A stretch of 64,000 nucleotides of DNA, from positions 170,989 to 234,988 of the forward strand of contig MEHQ01000915.1 in assembly GCA_008828725.1 (NCBI GenBank), written 5' to 3'. The position numbers and the translations under genes were made by a program. Below the pieces are notes generated by a model. The model was given only the letters and a program-made list of their open reading frames with translations. It was not told where the DNA came from and did not search any database. This document shows, one piece after another, positions 32,083 through 42,758 of this stretch. The DNA is from Saccharina japonica (Eukaryota > Sar > Phaeophyceae > Laminariales > Laminariaceae). Each line of letters starts with the position of its first letter. Positions within the stretch are counted from its first letter, which is position 1.

Positions 32083-33490
32083 GTGCTCCCATTGCTGTCT
32101 CAGGAAGTGGCCACACCAGAAATAAAATTAGTTCATTGAAGCAGTCATCCATATGCAAGTCCGCCTCACAAGCGGTTCTTAGTAGGATGCAGCTCACCAT
32201 TTCATGCGACTCGCCCAACACCTCACGGCGCTTCGCGCTTGGTACTAGCAATGTCTGCCTGGTCGATGAAAACCCGACATGCTCCGTCCCGGCATTGTAG
32301 GGATGCGAGGGTCTATGGTCATACGACTACGCCCATGCATGAAAATGAAGTACACCCCCCCCCCTGTCGCGCTTGGTGCAAGCAATGTCTGCCTGGTTGG
32401 TGAAAATCAACGTGCTCCGTCCCGGCATTGTCGGGATGTGAGGGTCTATGGTCATACGACTACGGCCATCCATGAAAATTAAGTGCACCCCCCCCACCCC
32501 TAAAGTACCCCCTCTTGTCTAGGTCATGTGATTGTTCATCGAGTTGTTGCACCTTCCTCCCCCCCCCCCCCCCCCATCAAAATCATCTTTTTGGGTGGCA
32601 CGAAAAGAAAGCTCTTTAGGGGAGGAGCCACAGAAAAAGAAAGGGTGTACCTTTACCGTAGTTTGCGTCAAAATGAGTATCTGGTGCCTTTCACCGCAAA
32701 GGCTTTCATACCCCNACGGCGCCTCGCGCTTGGTGCAAGCAATGCCTGGATGGTCGGTGGAAACCCGACCCTCTTCATGCGAATCGCCAAACACTTTACG
32801 GTGCTTAGCGCTTGGTGCCCGCAATGCCTGCTGCGTGGTCTGTGAAAACCCGACGTGCTAAAAAAAAACAGTATCTACCCCCGTCCCGGCATTGTAGAGA
32901 TGCGAAGGTCTATGGTCATACGACTACGGCCATGCATGAATATCGAGTACACCCCCCCCCTCCCCGATGAGTACACCCCCAGGGTACCGCTATTAGTTTG
33001 TTTTCGTTTTTTGTTGGCGATCGCCACGGCCGGCGGTTGAGTCTTAGGTGATTTGTGCGGCGTGGAGAATATTAACTCTGCTCAATGGGAATTATCGTAT
33101 CGCGTAGTGTGTATATGGTAAGGCGTGCTCTCGAGACAGTTGCATAGTACACCCGTTGCTGTCTCTGGAAGTGGTCACAATAGAAAAAAATACAAAATCA
33201 TCCGACGCTGTGTCATCCATATATACGCAAGAAAGTCCGTTTCACAGGCAGTTCTTTGTAGGGTGCAGCTCACCCTCCACGCGATTCGCCAAACACTTCA
33301 CGGCGCCTCGCGCTTGGTGCAAGCAATGCCTGGATGGTCGGTGGAAACCCGACCCTTTTCATGCGAATCGCCAAACACTTTACGGCGCTTAGCGCTTGGT
33401 GCCAGCAATGCCTGCTGCGTGGTCTGTGAAAACCCGACGTGCTCCGTTCCGGCATTGTAATCTCGCGAGCGTCTATGGCCATACGACTAG
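32083..33490 (+). mobile_element. Cluster of C-tailed short elements
   Basis: A full copy is at 32083-32363, starting at the CATTGCTGTCTC block and ending GAAGTACA plus a C run. A 5'-truncated copy starts directly in that C run (32366-32495). Further truncated copies lie at 32716-32855 and 32878-32962, and a longer one at 33150-33490. All share GGTGAAAACCCGAC, TCCCGGCATTGTAGGGATGC and GGTCATACGACTACGG. A GACGC-MITE end fragment lies at about 32575-32670. The stretch 31525-32082 has poly-A/poly-C runs and nothing else recognised. Confidence 0.7.
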
Positions 33491-33860
33491 GGTGCTAAGG
33501 TAGCGCCATAAAGGCCCATGGCACTGCCATGGCACACGCCATAGTACCGTAAGGAGGCTGGTTAATTCACGGGGGAGTACGTACGATCGTTTGTCAGCGC
33601 TCGTTTTCTCGATAACAACAGCAGTAAGGGTGCTACAACAGCAGTCGAAAAATGTATGTTTCGGATGGCTCTCGAGCAGATACTTCCCAAACACACATCT
33701 TTTTCGGTATTTGACAAGCTTATCGGCCGTTGTCGAGATAAACGGGGGGGGCTGAACAACGAATCACATCCATCACCTGTGCGATAATCCGCATCCTTAC
33801 TGTACACACCATGGCAATGTCTTGGCGATGTCATGGCACATGCCACACGGTACAGTCAAC

Positions 33861-34126
33861 GACCCGTGCTACGATAGAGGTACACCAAGGTATACCGTTT
33901 TTTGGCAGAAATCGTTTCTGGATGATAGGGCCTCCTTAGCCCAAATTCGTCGGACTTTCATCATTCTTGTGTCGGAAAATGGTCCATCGTATACTTAAGG
34001 CATGGTATTTTTCATCATTGGTAGCATTTTTACAGTAGTTTCCTTCAAAATCAGTGTTTGGGTGAAGCGTACAGTAGACTTCTTAAGTGACCACCCTCAG
34101 ACGAAAACCTGGTGCACCTGCATGCA
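33861..34126. mobile_element. GACGC-TIR MITE, right end joined to a palindrome
   Basis: GACCCGTGCTACGATAGAGG starts it; GGACTTTCATCATTCTTGTG and CTTAAGTGACCACCCTCAGA are internal blocks of the family. Its right end (ACCTGGTGCACCTGCATGC) runs into the left arm of the palindrome at 34100-35525. CATGGCA-rich sequence (33490-33850), related to 36135-36720, precedes it. Confidence 0.6.
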
Positions 34127-35525
34127 GGCTACCCTGAGCATTGGCACGCTTCGCGGGAAGCAGAAGATTTCAACGTTGAACCTCAAACGAGTGCACACTA
34201 ATAGCCCATGTCCAGTTTTCGGTCGCGTACCAAACGGGTCCCCCAGCTAAAAGGCTCGATGCGGCCCCCTAATGCATCGGTCCCCTAGCCAGAATCCCAG
34301 ACCCGGTCCCCTTATGCACCGGTCCCCCAAGGGCGTAAAAAAAAAAGAGAAAACGACACCACACTTGTAGAAAGGTCAGAATGAAAAACAAACCGGATCG
34401 CTGTGATCACAGGACGAAATGAGCTAAAAACATTTTTTTTTTCGTTTTTTGTTCCCTTTTTTTAACTTGGTTTTAGAGACCCCCCTATTTTTTTTTCGGG
34501 GGTGGGGGGGGGGGGTGTACTCATGTTGTGCACGGCCGTAGTCATATGACCATAGATCCTCGCATCCCTAAAATGCCGGGACGGAGCGCGTTGCGTTTTC
34601 ACCAACCAGGCAGACATTGCTTGCACCAAGCGCGAAACGCCGTGAGATATTGGGCGAGTCGCATGGAGGGTGAGCTGCATCCTGCTAAGAACCGCCTCTG
34701 AGGCAAGGGTATGCGCGGATCTGAATCCCATATACCCCACTACGCCCCCCCCCCCTATATTGGAGGGAAGAACCGGCCGTTGTGATCCCAGAAAACCAAA
34801 AGTCAACTTTTTTTTAAATTACCCCACCCCCCAAGTCCGCACCAGTGAATGTCTCCGGAAGTGGCCACACAAGAAATTAAATTAACTCATTGAAGTTGTC
34901 GTCCATATGCAAGAAGTCCGCTTCAGAGGCGGTTCTTCGCAGGATGCAGCTCACCCTCCATGCGACTCGCCCAATACCTCACGGCGTTTCGCGCTTGGTG
35001 CAAGCAATGTCTGCCTGGTTGGTGAAAACCCAACGCGCTCCGTCCCGGCATTGTAGGGATGCGAGGGTCTATGGTCATATGACTACGGCCGTGCACAACA
35101 TGAGTACACCCCCCCCCCCCCCCACCAGCGAAAAAAAAATAGGGGGGTCTCTAAAACCAAGTTAAAAAAAGGGAACAAAAAACGAAAAAAAAAATGTTTT
35201 TCGCTCATTTCGTCCTGTGATCACAGCGATCCGGTTTGTTTTTCATTCTGACCTTTCTACAAGTGTGGTGTCGTTTTCTCTTTTTTTTTTACGCCCTTGG
35301 GGGACCGGTGCATAAGGGGACCGGGTCTGGGATTCTGGCTAGGGGACCGATGCATTAGGGGGCCGCATCGAGCCTTTTAGCTGGGGGACCCGTTTGGTAC
35401 GCGACCGAAAACTGGACATGGGCTATTAGTGTGCACTCGTTTGAGGTTCAACGTTGAAATCTTCTGCTTCCCGCGAAGCGTGCCAATGCTCAGGGTAGCC
35501 TGCATGCAGGTGCACCAGGTTTTCG
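34100..35525. repeat. Near-perfect palindrome of ~1.4 kb
   Basis: Left arm about 34100-34690, right arm about 34900-35525, reverse complements with very few differences. Outer block GAAAACCTGGTGCACCTGC appears as GCAGGTGCACCAGGTTTTC at 35504. Inside come GCCAATGCTCAGGGTAGCC, the GGTCCCC/GGGGACC-rich block, and a C-tailed element copy in each arm (34497-34690 minus, 34844-35123 plus). The spacer (34690-34845) itself recurs inverted at about 35715-35840. No coding content. Confidence 0.85.
34844..35123 (+). mobile_element. C-tailed short element, full-length reference copy
   Basis: About 280 bp: ATGTCTCCGGAAGTGGCCAC, AATTAAATTAACTCATTGAA, CCATATGCAAGAAGTCCGC, CTTCGCAGGATGCAGCTCAC, GCGCTTGGTGCAAGCAATGT, GGTTGGTGAAAACCC, TCCCGGCATTGTAGGGATGC, GGTCATATGACTACGG, then ATGAGTACA and a run of C. 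Non-coding. Every copy in the window has this C-run end, whereas the other end varies. No clear pol III A/B boxes were recognised. Confidence 0.75.
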
Positions 35526-35621
35526 TGGGGGGGGGGGAATTAAACAGTCTGGAATAAACATACCAGGTATACTATAGTGTTCCGATGTGTTGACGTGATG
35601 GAGTGGGTCTACTATTTATAG

Positions 35622-35870
35622 GACCATAGACCCTCGCATCCCTACAATGCCGGGACGGAGCGCGTTGGGTTTTCACCAACCAGGCAGACATTGCTTGCAC
35701 CAAGCGCGAAACGGGTAATTAAAAAAAAAGTTGACTTCTGGTTTTCTGGGATCACAACGGCCCGGTGCTTCCCTCCAATATAGGGGGGGGGGGCGTAGTG
35801 GGGTATATGGGATTCAGATCCGCGCATACCCTTGGGTCCCCAAGCCACAAATCCCAGGTTCGGTCCCCTA
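35622..35870 (-). repeat. Partial C-tailed element and copy of the palindrome spacer
   Basis: ACCATAGACCCTCGCATCCC to ACCAAGCGCGAAACG (35622-35712, minus) is followed by an inverted copy of 34700-34810 (TTGACTTCTGGTTTTCTGGG, CCTCCAATATAGGGG). The sequence 35880-36130 shows only scattered GCCATGG motifs. Confidence 0.65.
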
Positions 35871-36134
35871 ATGCACCGGTCCCCTAGCGCATTACAGCTG
35901 TACATGCGTCACTCACATTGAGCGGCATGACATGCCACAAGGAAGGGGGCCCATTCATGGGTGACCGGGGCTGTACTACCATTGCACTTGCCTTCATCCA
36001 TTCCTACGCATCGCAATGGCAATGACCACAATGTCACTGAGAACTGAGAACCCATAGGTGCGCCATAAAACGGTAGGTAGCGGCACAGTGTCGTGGCAAT
36101 GCCATGGAACCTTCCCTATGGCGTTGCCTTGGAA

Positions 36135-36720
36135 CTTGTTCATGGCAAAATGGCATGATGTTTTTCGTAGCATGCCATGGCAGTCAGTGCCGTGAAACCC
36201 CATGACCATGCCATGAACACGGCCTTGCCGTGAAAGCCCATGACAGCTCGTGCAAGCCTATGAACGTGCATGCAACGGCATGAACGCGCATTGGATGCCA
36301 TAATGGCACCATGGATCGCCATAGTATTTGTTCATGGCAATGCCATGCTGTTTTTCGTAGCATGCCATGGCAGTCAGTGCCGTGAACCCCATGACCATGC
36401 CATGAACATGGCCTTGCCGTGAAAGCCCATGACAGCTCGTGCAAGCCTATGAACGTGCATACAACGGCATGAACGCGCATTGGATGCCATAGTGGCACCA
36501 TGGATCGCCATAGTATTTGTTCATGGCAATGCCATGATGTTTTTCGTAGCATGCCATGGCAGTCAGTGCCGTTAAATTTCATGGTCATGCCATGATTACG
36601 GCCTTCCCATGAAAGCACATGCCAGTTCGTGAAAGCCTATTAACTTCCATGAAATGGCATGAAGAACGCGCATGGAATGTGTATGATGGCGCCATGGCAT
36701 CGCTATAACAGTGCCATGGC
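36135..36720. repeat. ~190-bp tandem repeat, three copies, CATGGC-rich
   Basis: TTGTTCATGGCAA followed by TTTTTCGTAGCATGCCATGG recurs near 36138, 36327 and 36517. Units contain CATGCCATGAACA, GAAAGCCCATGACAGCTCG and GGATGCCATA. They are dense in NcoI-like CCATGG palindromes. A related sequence lies at 33490-33560 and 33810-33845. 36721-37246 shows a short (CAG)n at 37128-37152 and nothing else. Confidence 0.85.
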
Positions 36721-37246
36721 ACCCTCATGATATTGTCAAGGAACCCAAGATCCATATCCACCTAAGAAACCCGGGGATGTAGCCCGAATATCCCCGGACG
36801 GCCACAAAACCCATATGGTACACCATGCGTAGGTTGTGGGCCCCTGTACTGGAGGGGATCAGAAGGACAAGGAAATACGTTGCAGTGGCTTATAGAAGAC
36901 CCCACACCGGTAAACCTAGGGAATACCTCGCGAATGAAGCGTTGATAATGTTCAACAGTTGCTGTTGTGGGGTGACGCTCTACATTTTCACAACAAACAG
37001 TAGTATACGGTCCGCTGCCGATGCGCCATTCCGTCGCCCTATGATGTGGAGGCGGATGACAACGCTCAACTCCCCTGGTGACCACAGCTCACAGCAGTAG
37101 CACGGCTACGAGTAGTTATTATCAGCTCGCAGCAGCAGCAGCAGCAGCAGCAGCTGCAGATAGATAACCACTACACTTGGGCAGCTCTGTGATGAAGCTT
37201 GCACCGGAAGGAAGCAGCAGCTCGGAGGTTGGGCCATGGTGCTGTT

Positions 37247-37943
37247 GACGCGTGCTACGATAGAAGTAGCACTTTTTGGCTGATTTTGTTTTCGAAATGA
37301 CAGGGCTCCTTAAGGGCCCGTTTTAACGAAGAAGAAAAAAATTCAATTTGGAAAAAAAACAAATCAAATCCGCTTTTCATTGGTCAACACACGCACCAGC
37401 ACCAAAGATTAGGATCTTGGGGCATAGTATTTGGTGCTGGTGCGTGTGTTGACCAATGAAAAGCGAATTTGAATTTTATTTTTTCCAAATTGAATTTATT
37501 TTGTACTCGTTAATATGGGCCCTAAGGGTTTTAACAAAGAAAAAAAAAAAAAATTGGAAAAAATAAAATTCAAATTCGCTTTTCATTGGTCAACACACGC
37601 ACCAGCACCAAAGATTAGGATCTTGGGGCATACTATTTGGTGCTGGTGCGTGTGTTGACCAATGAAAAGCGAATTTGAATTTCATTTTTTTCCAAATTGA
37701 ATTTATTTAATACTCGGTAATTCGGGCCCTTAACCCAAAATATTCGGAATCGAAATTTCATTCTTCCTTGTTGCAGTAAACTTCGTTGTATACTCAGACC
37801 GTGGGATTACTCGTCGGGTACGTACGTAGCACCTTTAGTTTCCTCCCAAATCAGTTTTTGGGTGAGGTATAGAGCTCCCCAAGTGATAAGGGACCACCCT
37901 CAGAAGGCAGAAACATGGTGAACCTCTGCCTTAGCATGCGTCG
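37247..37943. mobile_element. GACGC-TIR MITE with two nested foldback units
   Basis: Ends: GACGCGTGCTACGATAGAAG and CTCTGCCTTAGCATGCGTC. The MITE is interrupted at 37313-37735 by two GGGCCC-TIR foldback units in tandem. The insertion is flanked on both sides by TTAA (GGCTCCTTAA...GGGCCCTTAACCC), indicating a TTAA target duplication. Confidence 0.75.
37317..37735. mobile_element. Tandem pair of GGGCCC-TIR foldback units
   Basis: Each unit of about 205 bp folds on itself: GGGCCCGTTTTAACGAAG / CTCGTTAATATGGGCCC outer arms and TTCATTGGTCAACACACGCA / complementary inner arms around AAAGATTAGGATCTTGGGG. The pair is the same kind as at 14420-14830. Confidence 0.8.
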
Positions 37944-37955
37944 CCTCAGGTAAGC

Positions 37956-38192
37956 TTGTCTCGGTGGATACCTCGTGGCTCGCAGCTCTGGTCGTGCTTA
38001 CTTACGCGATTCGAGGCTCATAACCTATTGACGAGATACTCGCAAGATGGTTTGTGGTACGCTGGAATACGACTGCTGTTGAATCACGCCAGACAGATTG
38101 CTGAAGACGCAACACTCAGCCGGTGTCACCCGACTGGTATTACTAGCATGGGCTTCGACTTCGCAGAGCTGGTGCAAGACGTGGCGCTCTAA
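37956..38192 (+). other. Unrecognised 78-codon open frame
   Basis: The frame contains YSQDGLWYAGIRLLLNHARQ. A segment of the minus-strand frame at 53510-53920 ([20 protein letters not shown]) is similar in both protein and nucleotide sequence, so both may be pieces of one old repeated or protein-coding unit. No family is recognised and there is no clear splice context. Confidence 0.25.
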
Positions 38193-38369
38193 GGTCTGCC
38201 GTGTTGGTTTTCGGTGGTCTCGACGAAGAGACGAGGGGGAGAAGGTGAGGAGAGTGAGAGAGAGTGCACGATACACGGGTCAATCGACCACAGCCCAACC
38301 AAAATACAACAACAACAACAACAACAATAAAAAAACGCCAAGACCGCGAAACTACGGCGCGGCCCTGGA

Positions 38370-39990
38370 ATACTGGTGTCACTGGATGTGCACCGCCGAC
38401 AAATACCACACTATCGAAAGGCTTTCATCTGCAATGCAGACAAGCTCCACACAACTCAAGGCTGCCGTCGCTGTGTGCCGGGACATCTCCCACGCCGTGG
38501 GCCATCGCTGAAGGGCCTGGAGTGGAACAACGCTGTCGCTGAACCGCCGAAAAAATACCGGACCATCGAAGGTTTTCATCTCTACGTAAGGAAGACAAGT
38601 TTCATCCACACCACGGAAAACGTGTGTCCCTGTGCACCGGGACATGTCCCACAACATGGGAATACCGCTGTGTAAACCGCGGATAAGTCGCACACCAAGG
38701 AAGGCTCCTTATCTCAGCACCGCGCCGCGCACCAAGCCCCCCACCATGGAAGGGTGACACCGCCATTGCTGTCGTTCTCAGATTAACTCATCGCCAAAAA
38801 TCTAGTCCGTGGTGACATCACGAACTCTAAGAATCTACGAAGAGTGGGAGAAAAATCCAGTGCAGGAAAACCTCTAGAGTAGGAGAAAAATCCAACGCAG
38901 GAAAACCCAAATAACCTCAGGAAAATAAAAGGCACCCGAGCAAAAACAAGAACAAGTGGATGGATCGCTGTACAAATTGGAAAAAAAAAAAAAAAAAAAG
39001 TCCCACAACCGTGGAAGGCTGTTATCGTGTTACCACGCATCAAAACCCCACACACTCCATGGAAGGTTTGTATTCAAGAAATAACGAACACGTCCCACAA
39101 AAAATTCCGCTGTAACAACTGCGGATTTTAGTCCCGCACACGATGGGAGACTTTTTTTTTCCAGAACAGCGGACAATCCTTACATGCTATCGCTATTATA
39201 CCGCGCGCCCAATTTCCACACCGTGGGAGCTTTTGTTTTCCAAGACGCCGCGGACAAGTTTCACACTCAAGGAAGGCCGTTATCGCTGCGCCTTTGACAA
39301 ATTCCACACCAAGGAACGCTTTCGTCTGAAATGCAGACGAGTTGCCCACCAGGAAATAGCTAATATCGCGGACTATGTACCCGGACAACAAGTTCCACAC
39401 AGCACGGAAGGCTGCTGTCGCTGTACCGCCGAGAACTATCTCACACCGTCGGAGGCTTTTTTATCTGTAACGCAGACAAGTTCCACACCATGTCAGGGTT
39501 GTCATCGCCGCACCCCCTCCCGTAATGCAACCACGAGGGAGATACATAGCTAATGCCCATTGCTGTCTCTGGAAGTGGCCACACCAGGTATTAAATCAAT
39601 TAATTGGAGGCTGTCGTCCATATGCAAAGTCCACCTCACTGGCGGTTCTTAGCAGGATGCAGCTCACCCTCCATGCGACTCGCTCAACACCTCACGGCGC
39701 TTCGCGCTTGGTGCTAGCAACGTCTGCCTGGTCGGTGAAAACCCGACATGCTCCGTCCCGGCATTGTAGGGATGCGAGGGTCTATGGTTCATACGACTAC
39801 AGCCATGCATGAAAATGAAGTACACCCCCCCGCGCCCGGATAAGTCCAAGAAGCCATCGCTGTATATGCCGCGGGTGCTTTCGTTTAGACCGCGGGCGAA
39901 ATTCCCACATATTATCGCTGCACCGCGGCCACGTCCCACACCATAGAAGGCTGGCCCTCTCGCGCTGTGAGGATGTCACACCCCTGCTCC
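38370..39990 (+). repeat. Diverged ~42-bp tandem repeat region
   Basis: A block like CGCTGTACCGCCGACAAG-TTCCACACC-A-GGAAGG recurs at spacings of about 42-45 bp, clearest at 39256, 39300, 39341, 39437 and 39480, and again at 38395-38690 and 39890-39950. In one frame the unit reads as 14 residues like C-T-A-D-K-F-H-T-T-E-G-C-H-R. The units are strongly diverged. A C-tailed element (39557-39833) is inserted. It could be an ancient minisatellite or a decayed repeat protein gene. Confidence 0.5.
39557..39833 (+). mobile_element. C-tailed short element, full copy
   Basis: It starts CATTGCTGTCTCTGGAAGTG and ends GAAAATGAAGTACACCCCCC. It interrupts the 42-bp repeat region and is very close to the copy at 32083-32363, so it is probably a recent insertion. 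Confidence 0.75.
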
Positions 39991-40379
39991 GTTACCTACG
40001 CAGACAGCGAGCGACGTAGTAGATATAGGGTGGTTGCAAGGTTATTCCCACTATGCTGACATAGCATTCGGCGTAATTGGGCCAGTTTTTTTAAATAGCA
40101 CAAAGCAGCATATGATTGGGGGGGTTTGTTTCAACCAAAAAAACAGCACAAAAAGTATGTACGTAGGACTTTTGTTTTAGGAGTACAACAGTCTGAACTT
40201 GACGAAAACGATGAATTAGTTGTAGAGCATACGTACCGTTACACAGCTTTGAAAAAAAAAACAGAGTGGGTACGTATACAGGAAAACCTGACCAAAGAGG
40301 GTGGGTGGGTGGGGCAAGCAGGCGGGTCGTCCAAAAATGATGTGACGACAAAAGAGACGCCAGACCGCACCACGTCACG

Positions 40380-40545
40380 CGATGGGACGGAACGTGACGG
40401 GATGGCATGGGATGGCATGGGATGGGACGGGACGGGGTGGGATGGGACATAGTCGAAATGGGACGGGATGGGGATGGGATGGGACGGGACATAAATGGGG
40501 CGGGATGGGGATGGAACGAAATGGGACGGGACGGGCGAAAATCAC
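40380..40545. repeat. GGGAC/GGGAT minisatellite
   Basis: Pentamer-based repeats (GATGGGACGGGACGGG, ATGGCATGGGATGG) with a few interruptions. 40000-40379 and 40546-40856 show nothing else recognised. Confidence 0.8.
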
Positions 40546-40856
40546 GCTTGTGAACGCGGCATGCGACACCATAATACCAAAACACAACGGCGCGGCGTCG
40601 GACTCGCGCCCGAGCAAGGAGACGCGGACGCGAGCGGACAAACGCCTGCCGGAGGGTACGCGGGCACACAGCCCCTCTTTCGCCACCAATGTTGGCGGCC
40701 CGCTTCGATCGTAAACATGTTGTCCCCCGGGGATGATACAAAAAAAAAAAAAAAAACCAGAAACGACACCATCGGTGCTAACGCTTTTTTACCAGGTACC
40801 TGGTACCCGACGCCAGCACTCGCTTTTTTTTTTAGTCGTCACTTTCACTTTCCAGC

Positions 40857-40922
40857 TCAGCTCGTGGGAGGTTTAACCCTCCAAAAAGGCCTTCTGGACA
40901 AAGTCGTCGTGGTCACTGGTGC
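40857..40922 (-). CDS. Tentative C-terminal exon of MetAP1
   Basis: After the exon at 42759-42836, which ends in phase 0 (FEHTLL), the family expects about 15-25 residues beginning VTETG..VLT and a stop. A phase-0 reading from an AG at 40923-40924 gives APVTTTTLSRRPFWRVKPPT and a final S before TGA, loosely like VT-T--LSRR. The sequence in front is purine-rich, a poor acceptor. An alternative phase-0 candidate begins after CTTGCAG at about 41914 (AVYQEPLRGGHTKLRR). Neither is established, and the true exon may not be in this window. Confidence 0.2.
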   Translation of the reverse strand, partial: APVTTTTLSRRPFWRVKPPTS

Positions 40923-41179
40923 CTTCCCTTCTCTCCCTCCGTGTATTTCAAAATTCAAGAAATGTGAGCGGTGATATCGAGGATTTTGTCGAAACTCGTC
41001 TTCGCAAGCGAGCGTATGACATTTCGCTCGCGCGTAATACGTGGGCTAAATTATCTCATGAAGGACAGAGTGGTATTCCTTAATGACGGAAACAAAGCTT
41101 GACCGCTGTGGAACTCCGGGGTGTGGGTGTGCATAGTATATACACCAGACATCAAAGCATGGTATTAATAATAAAAAAG

Positions 41180-42425
41180 GGCAGCGGCCAAAAACAGGTA
41201 TGCCTGGTCCGTTTGCGGCCAAAAACAGGTACATACTTAAAATCAAGTCAAAAACGCACTCCACGTGCCCTGCAATTGGTCCAAAACTCGTTGTACCGGT
41301 TTTTGCCTCTTTGAAACCCAGGTATACCTTATTTTGTCTACTCTGCTTGCCTTTCACCTTTTTTTTTGTCGTTTTTAAGCCAATCAGAGGCCCTTCATAG
41401 TTCCACCCTATGCCCCCTATACAAATGCCGACGTACGCGGAGACCCCCTCCTCGCTTCGCACCTCGCACCACACGCCACTCGAGCGACACACACATCTGC
41501 CTGCACACCTCCGCCGAAATAATACGAGATAGGAGGCTCCCCTTCGGGATTATGGTTGACTTGGAATACCAGGGGTGTCGCAAGCTGAGTAGGGAGAATG
41601 CAGCAGCAGGCGTTCGCTCCTCGTACTATTAATAGCAGCTACTCGTATACGCAGCCACCGGGCGAGCACGAAGAACACGAAAAAACTCTTGAAAGCGACA
41701 GAAAAAAGAAGGGGGTAGCCACCGGGCAATTGACCTGGCAAGTAACACCTATCAGCCCAATCTAATTTATAGCTAGTTCTACATACGGATAAGAGCCACA
41801 GCAGTAGCACCATGGCCACCGACGGCAGTCCTGAAATCAAGGTGGTCTTGGTCTATCGTTCAACGCCGGAGCTTTGTGTGGCCGCCGCGAAGCGGTTCCT
41901 GATAAACGGCCTGCAAGTAAGTATGAGGTATCTTCCATCTACTACTACACACTACGGTGGTACCTGTCTGATTATGCTGCTTGACAAAAGGTCCTTGGCA
42001 ATATTATGCCCCATCCATAACAGTAGTTGTTACTGAGTTTGATTCCAGATACTCACTCGTGCCCTTCGTAAAATCGTTGCAATCACAACAGTTCACAACT
42101 AAAACATTCACTCACATTTATACTCGAACGTGCGTAGCAGATATATAAGAACATACACCCAAATAAACACCCTACCCAAGTATGTCCTAGGCCTATACCT
42201 GGTACACAATTACAGTAATATCAGTATTCAAATCACAAGACTGTTGAAGAGGGGGCTGGCGCTCGCCATTCGGGTGCAAAAACAACTACTTTGCGTTGCA
42301 AGGAGCGGCACGTTCGTGGGGTGCGTTGTAAACTTGGTTTTTGTATGTACCTGTTTTTGGCCCCGAACGAACCAGGTGTACCTGTTTTAGGCCGCTGCCC
42401 TAAAACAAAACACACACAGCTGCAT
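41180..42425. repeat. Inverted-repeat-bounded segment of ~1.25 kb
   Basis: Left arm about 41185-41290 (GGGCAGCGGCCAAAAACAGG, CCAAAAACAGGTACATAC) matches the reverse complement of 42300-42420 (GTATGTACCTGTTTTTGG, GTTTTAGGCCGCTGCCC). Similar motifs recur near 63020. It could be a non-autonomous DNA transposon or an inverted duplication. A possible exon (41812-41916) lies between the arms. Segments at 40955-41050 and 41640-41770 also resemble 60425-60500 and 60660-60780. Confidence 0.5.
41812..41916 (+). CDS. Candidate first coding exon, unrecognised
   Basis: ATG in good context (CACCATGGCC) opens 35 codons starting MATDGSPEIKVVLVYRS and ending KRFLINGLQ, followed by a consensus donor (GTAAGT). 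The composition is protein-like. It lies antisense to and probably inside the 3' part of MetAP1, between two inverted repeats. No downstream exon could be identified. The same DNA read on the minus strand offers an acceptor (CTTACTTGCAG), so the strand is ambiguous. Confidence 0.3.
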
Positions 42426-42491
42426 ATCGCGCAATCCTCGATCTCACAGCTGCTGTTTGTCAATTTTAAAAAAACATGGCGTTACTTGGTG

Positions 42492-42690
42492 GTAAGGGGG
42501 GGGGGGGGGGGGGGGGGGCGTACTCATTCGTTGCTTGCCTTAGTCATTTGACCATTGACCACGCATCCCTTTCGAGACGGAGCACCGTTCCTACTCCTGA
42601 TAGAGACACCTACAACACTTGGGGGGGGGGTGTACTTCATTTTTATGCATGGTCGTAGTCGTATGACCATAGACCCTCGGTAAGGGGAGG
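42492..42690 (-). mobile_element. Family B element and truncated C-tailed element, head to tail
   Basis: A G run (42495-42519) is followed by CGTACTCATTCGTTGCTTGC and GACCATTGACCACGCATCCC (family B), then a second G run at 42621 with TGTACTTCATTTTTATGCAT and GTCGTATGACCATAGACCCT (C-tailed family, truncated). Lies just 3' of MetAP1 exon 42759-42836. Confidence 0.6.
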
Positions 42691-42758
42691 GGTGGGGATT
42701 GGGCAAGAAGCTGGTGTCGCGGCCGAAAAAAGAGGGAGAGATAAAAACAACAACTTAC

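Noticed and set aside
34844-35123. tRNA-derived SINE
   Set aside because: No convincing A and B box pair with correct spacing; therefore described only as a C-tailed short element.
34100-35525. Palindrome arms as LTRs of a retroelement
   Set aside because: The repeats are inverted, not direct, and nothing coding lies between them.
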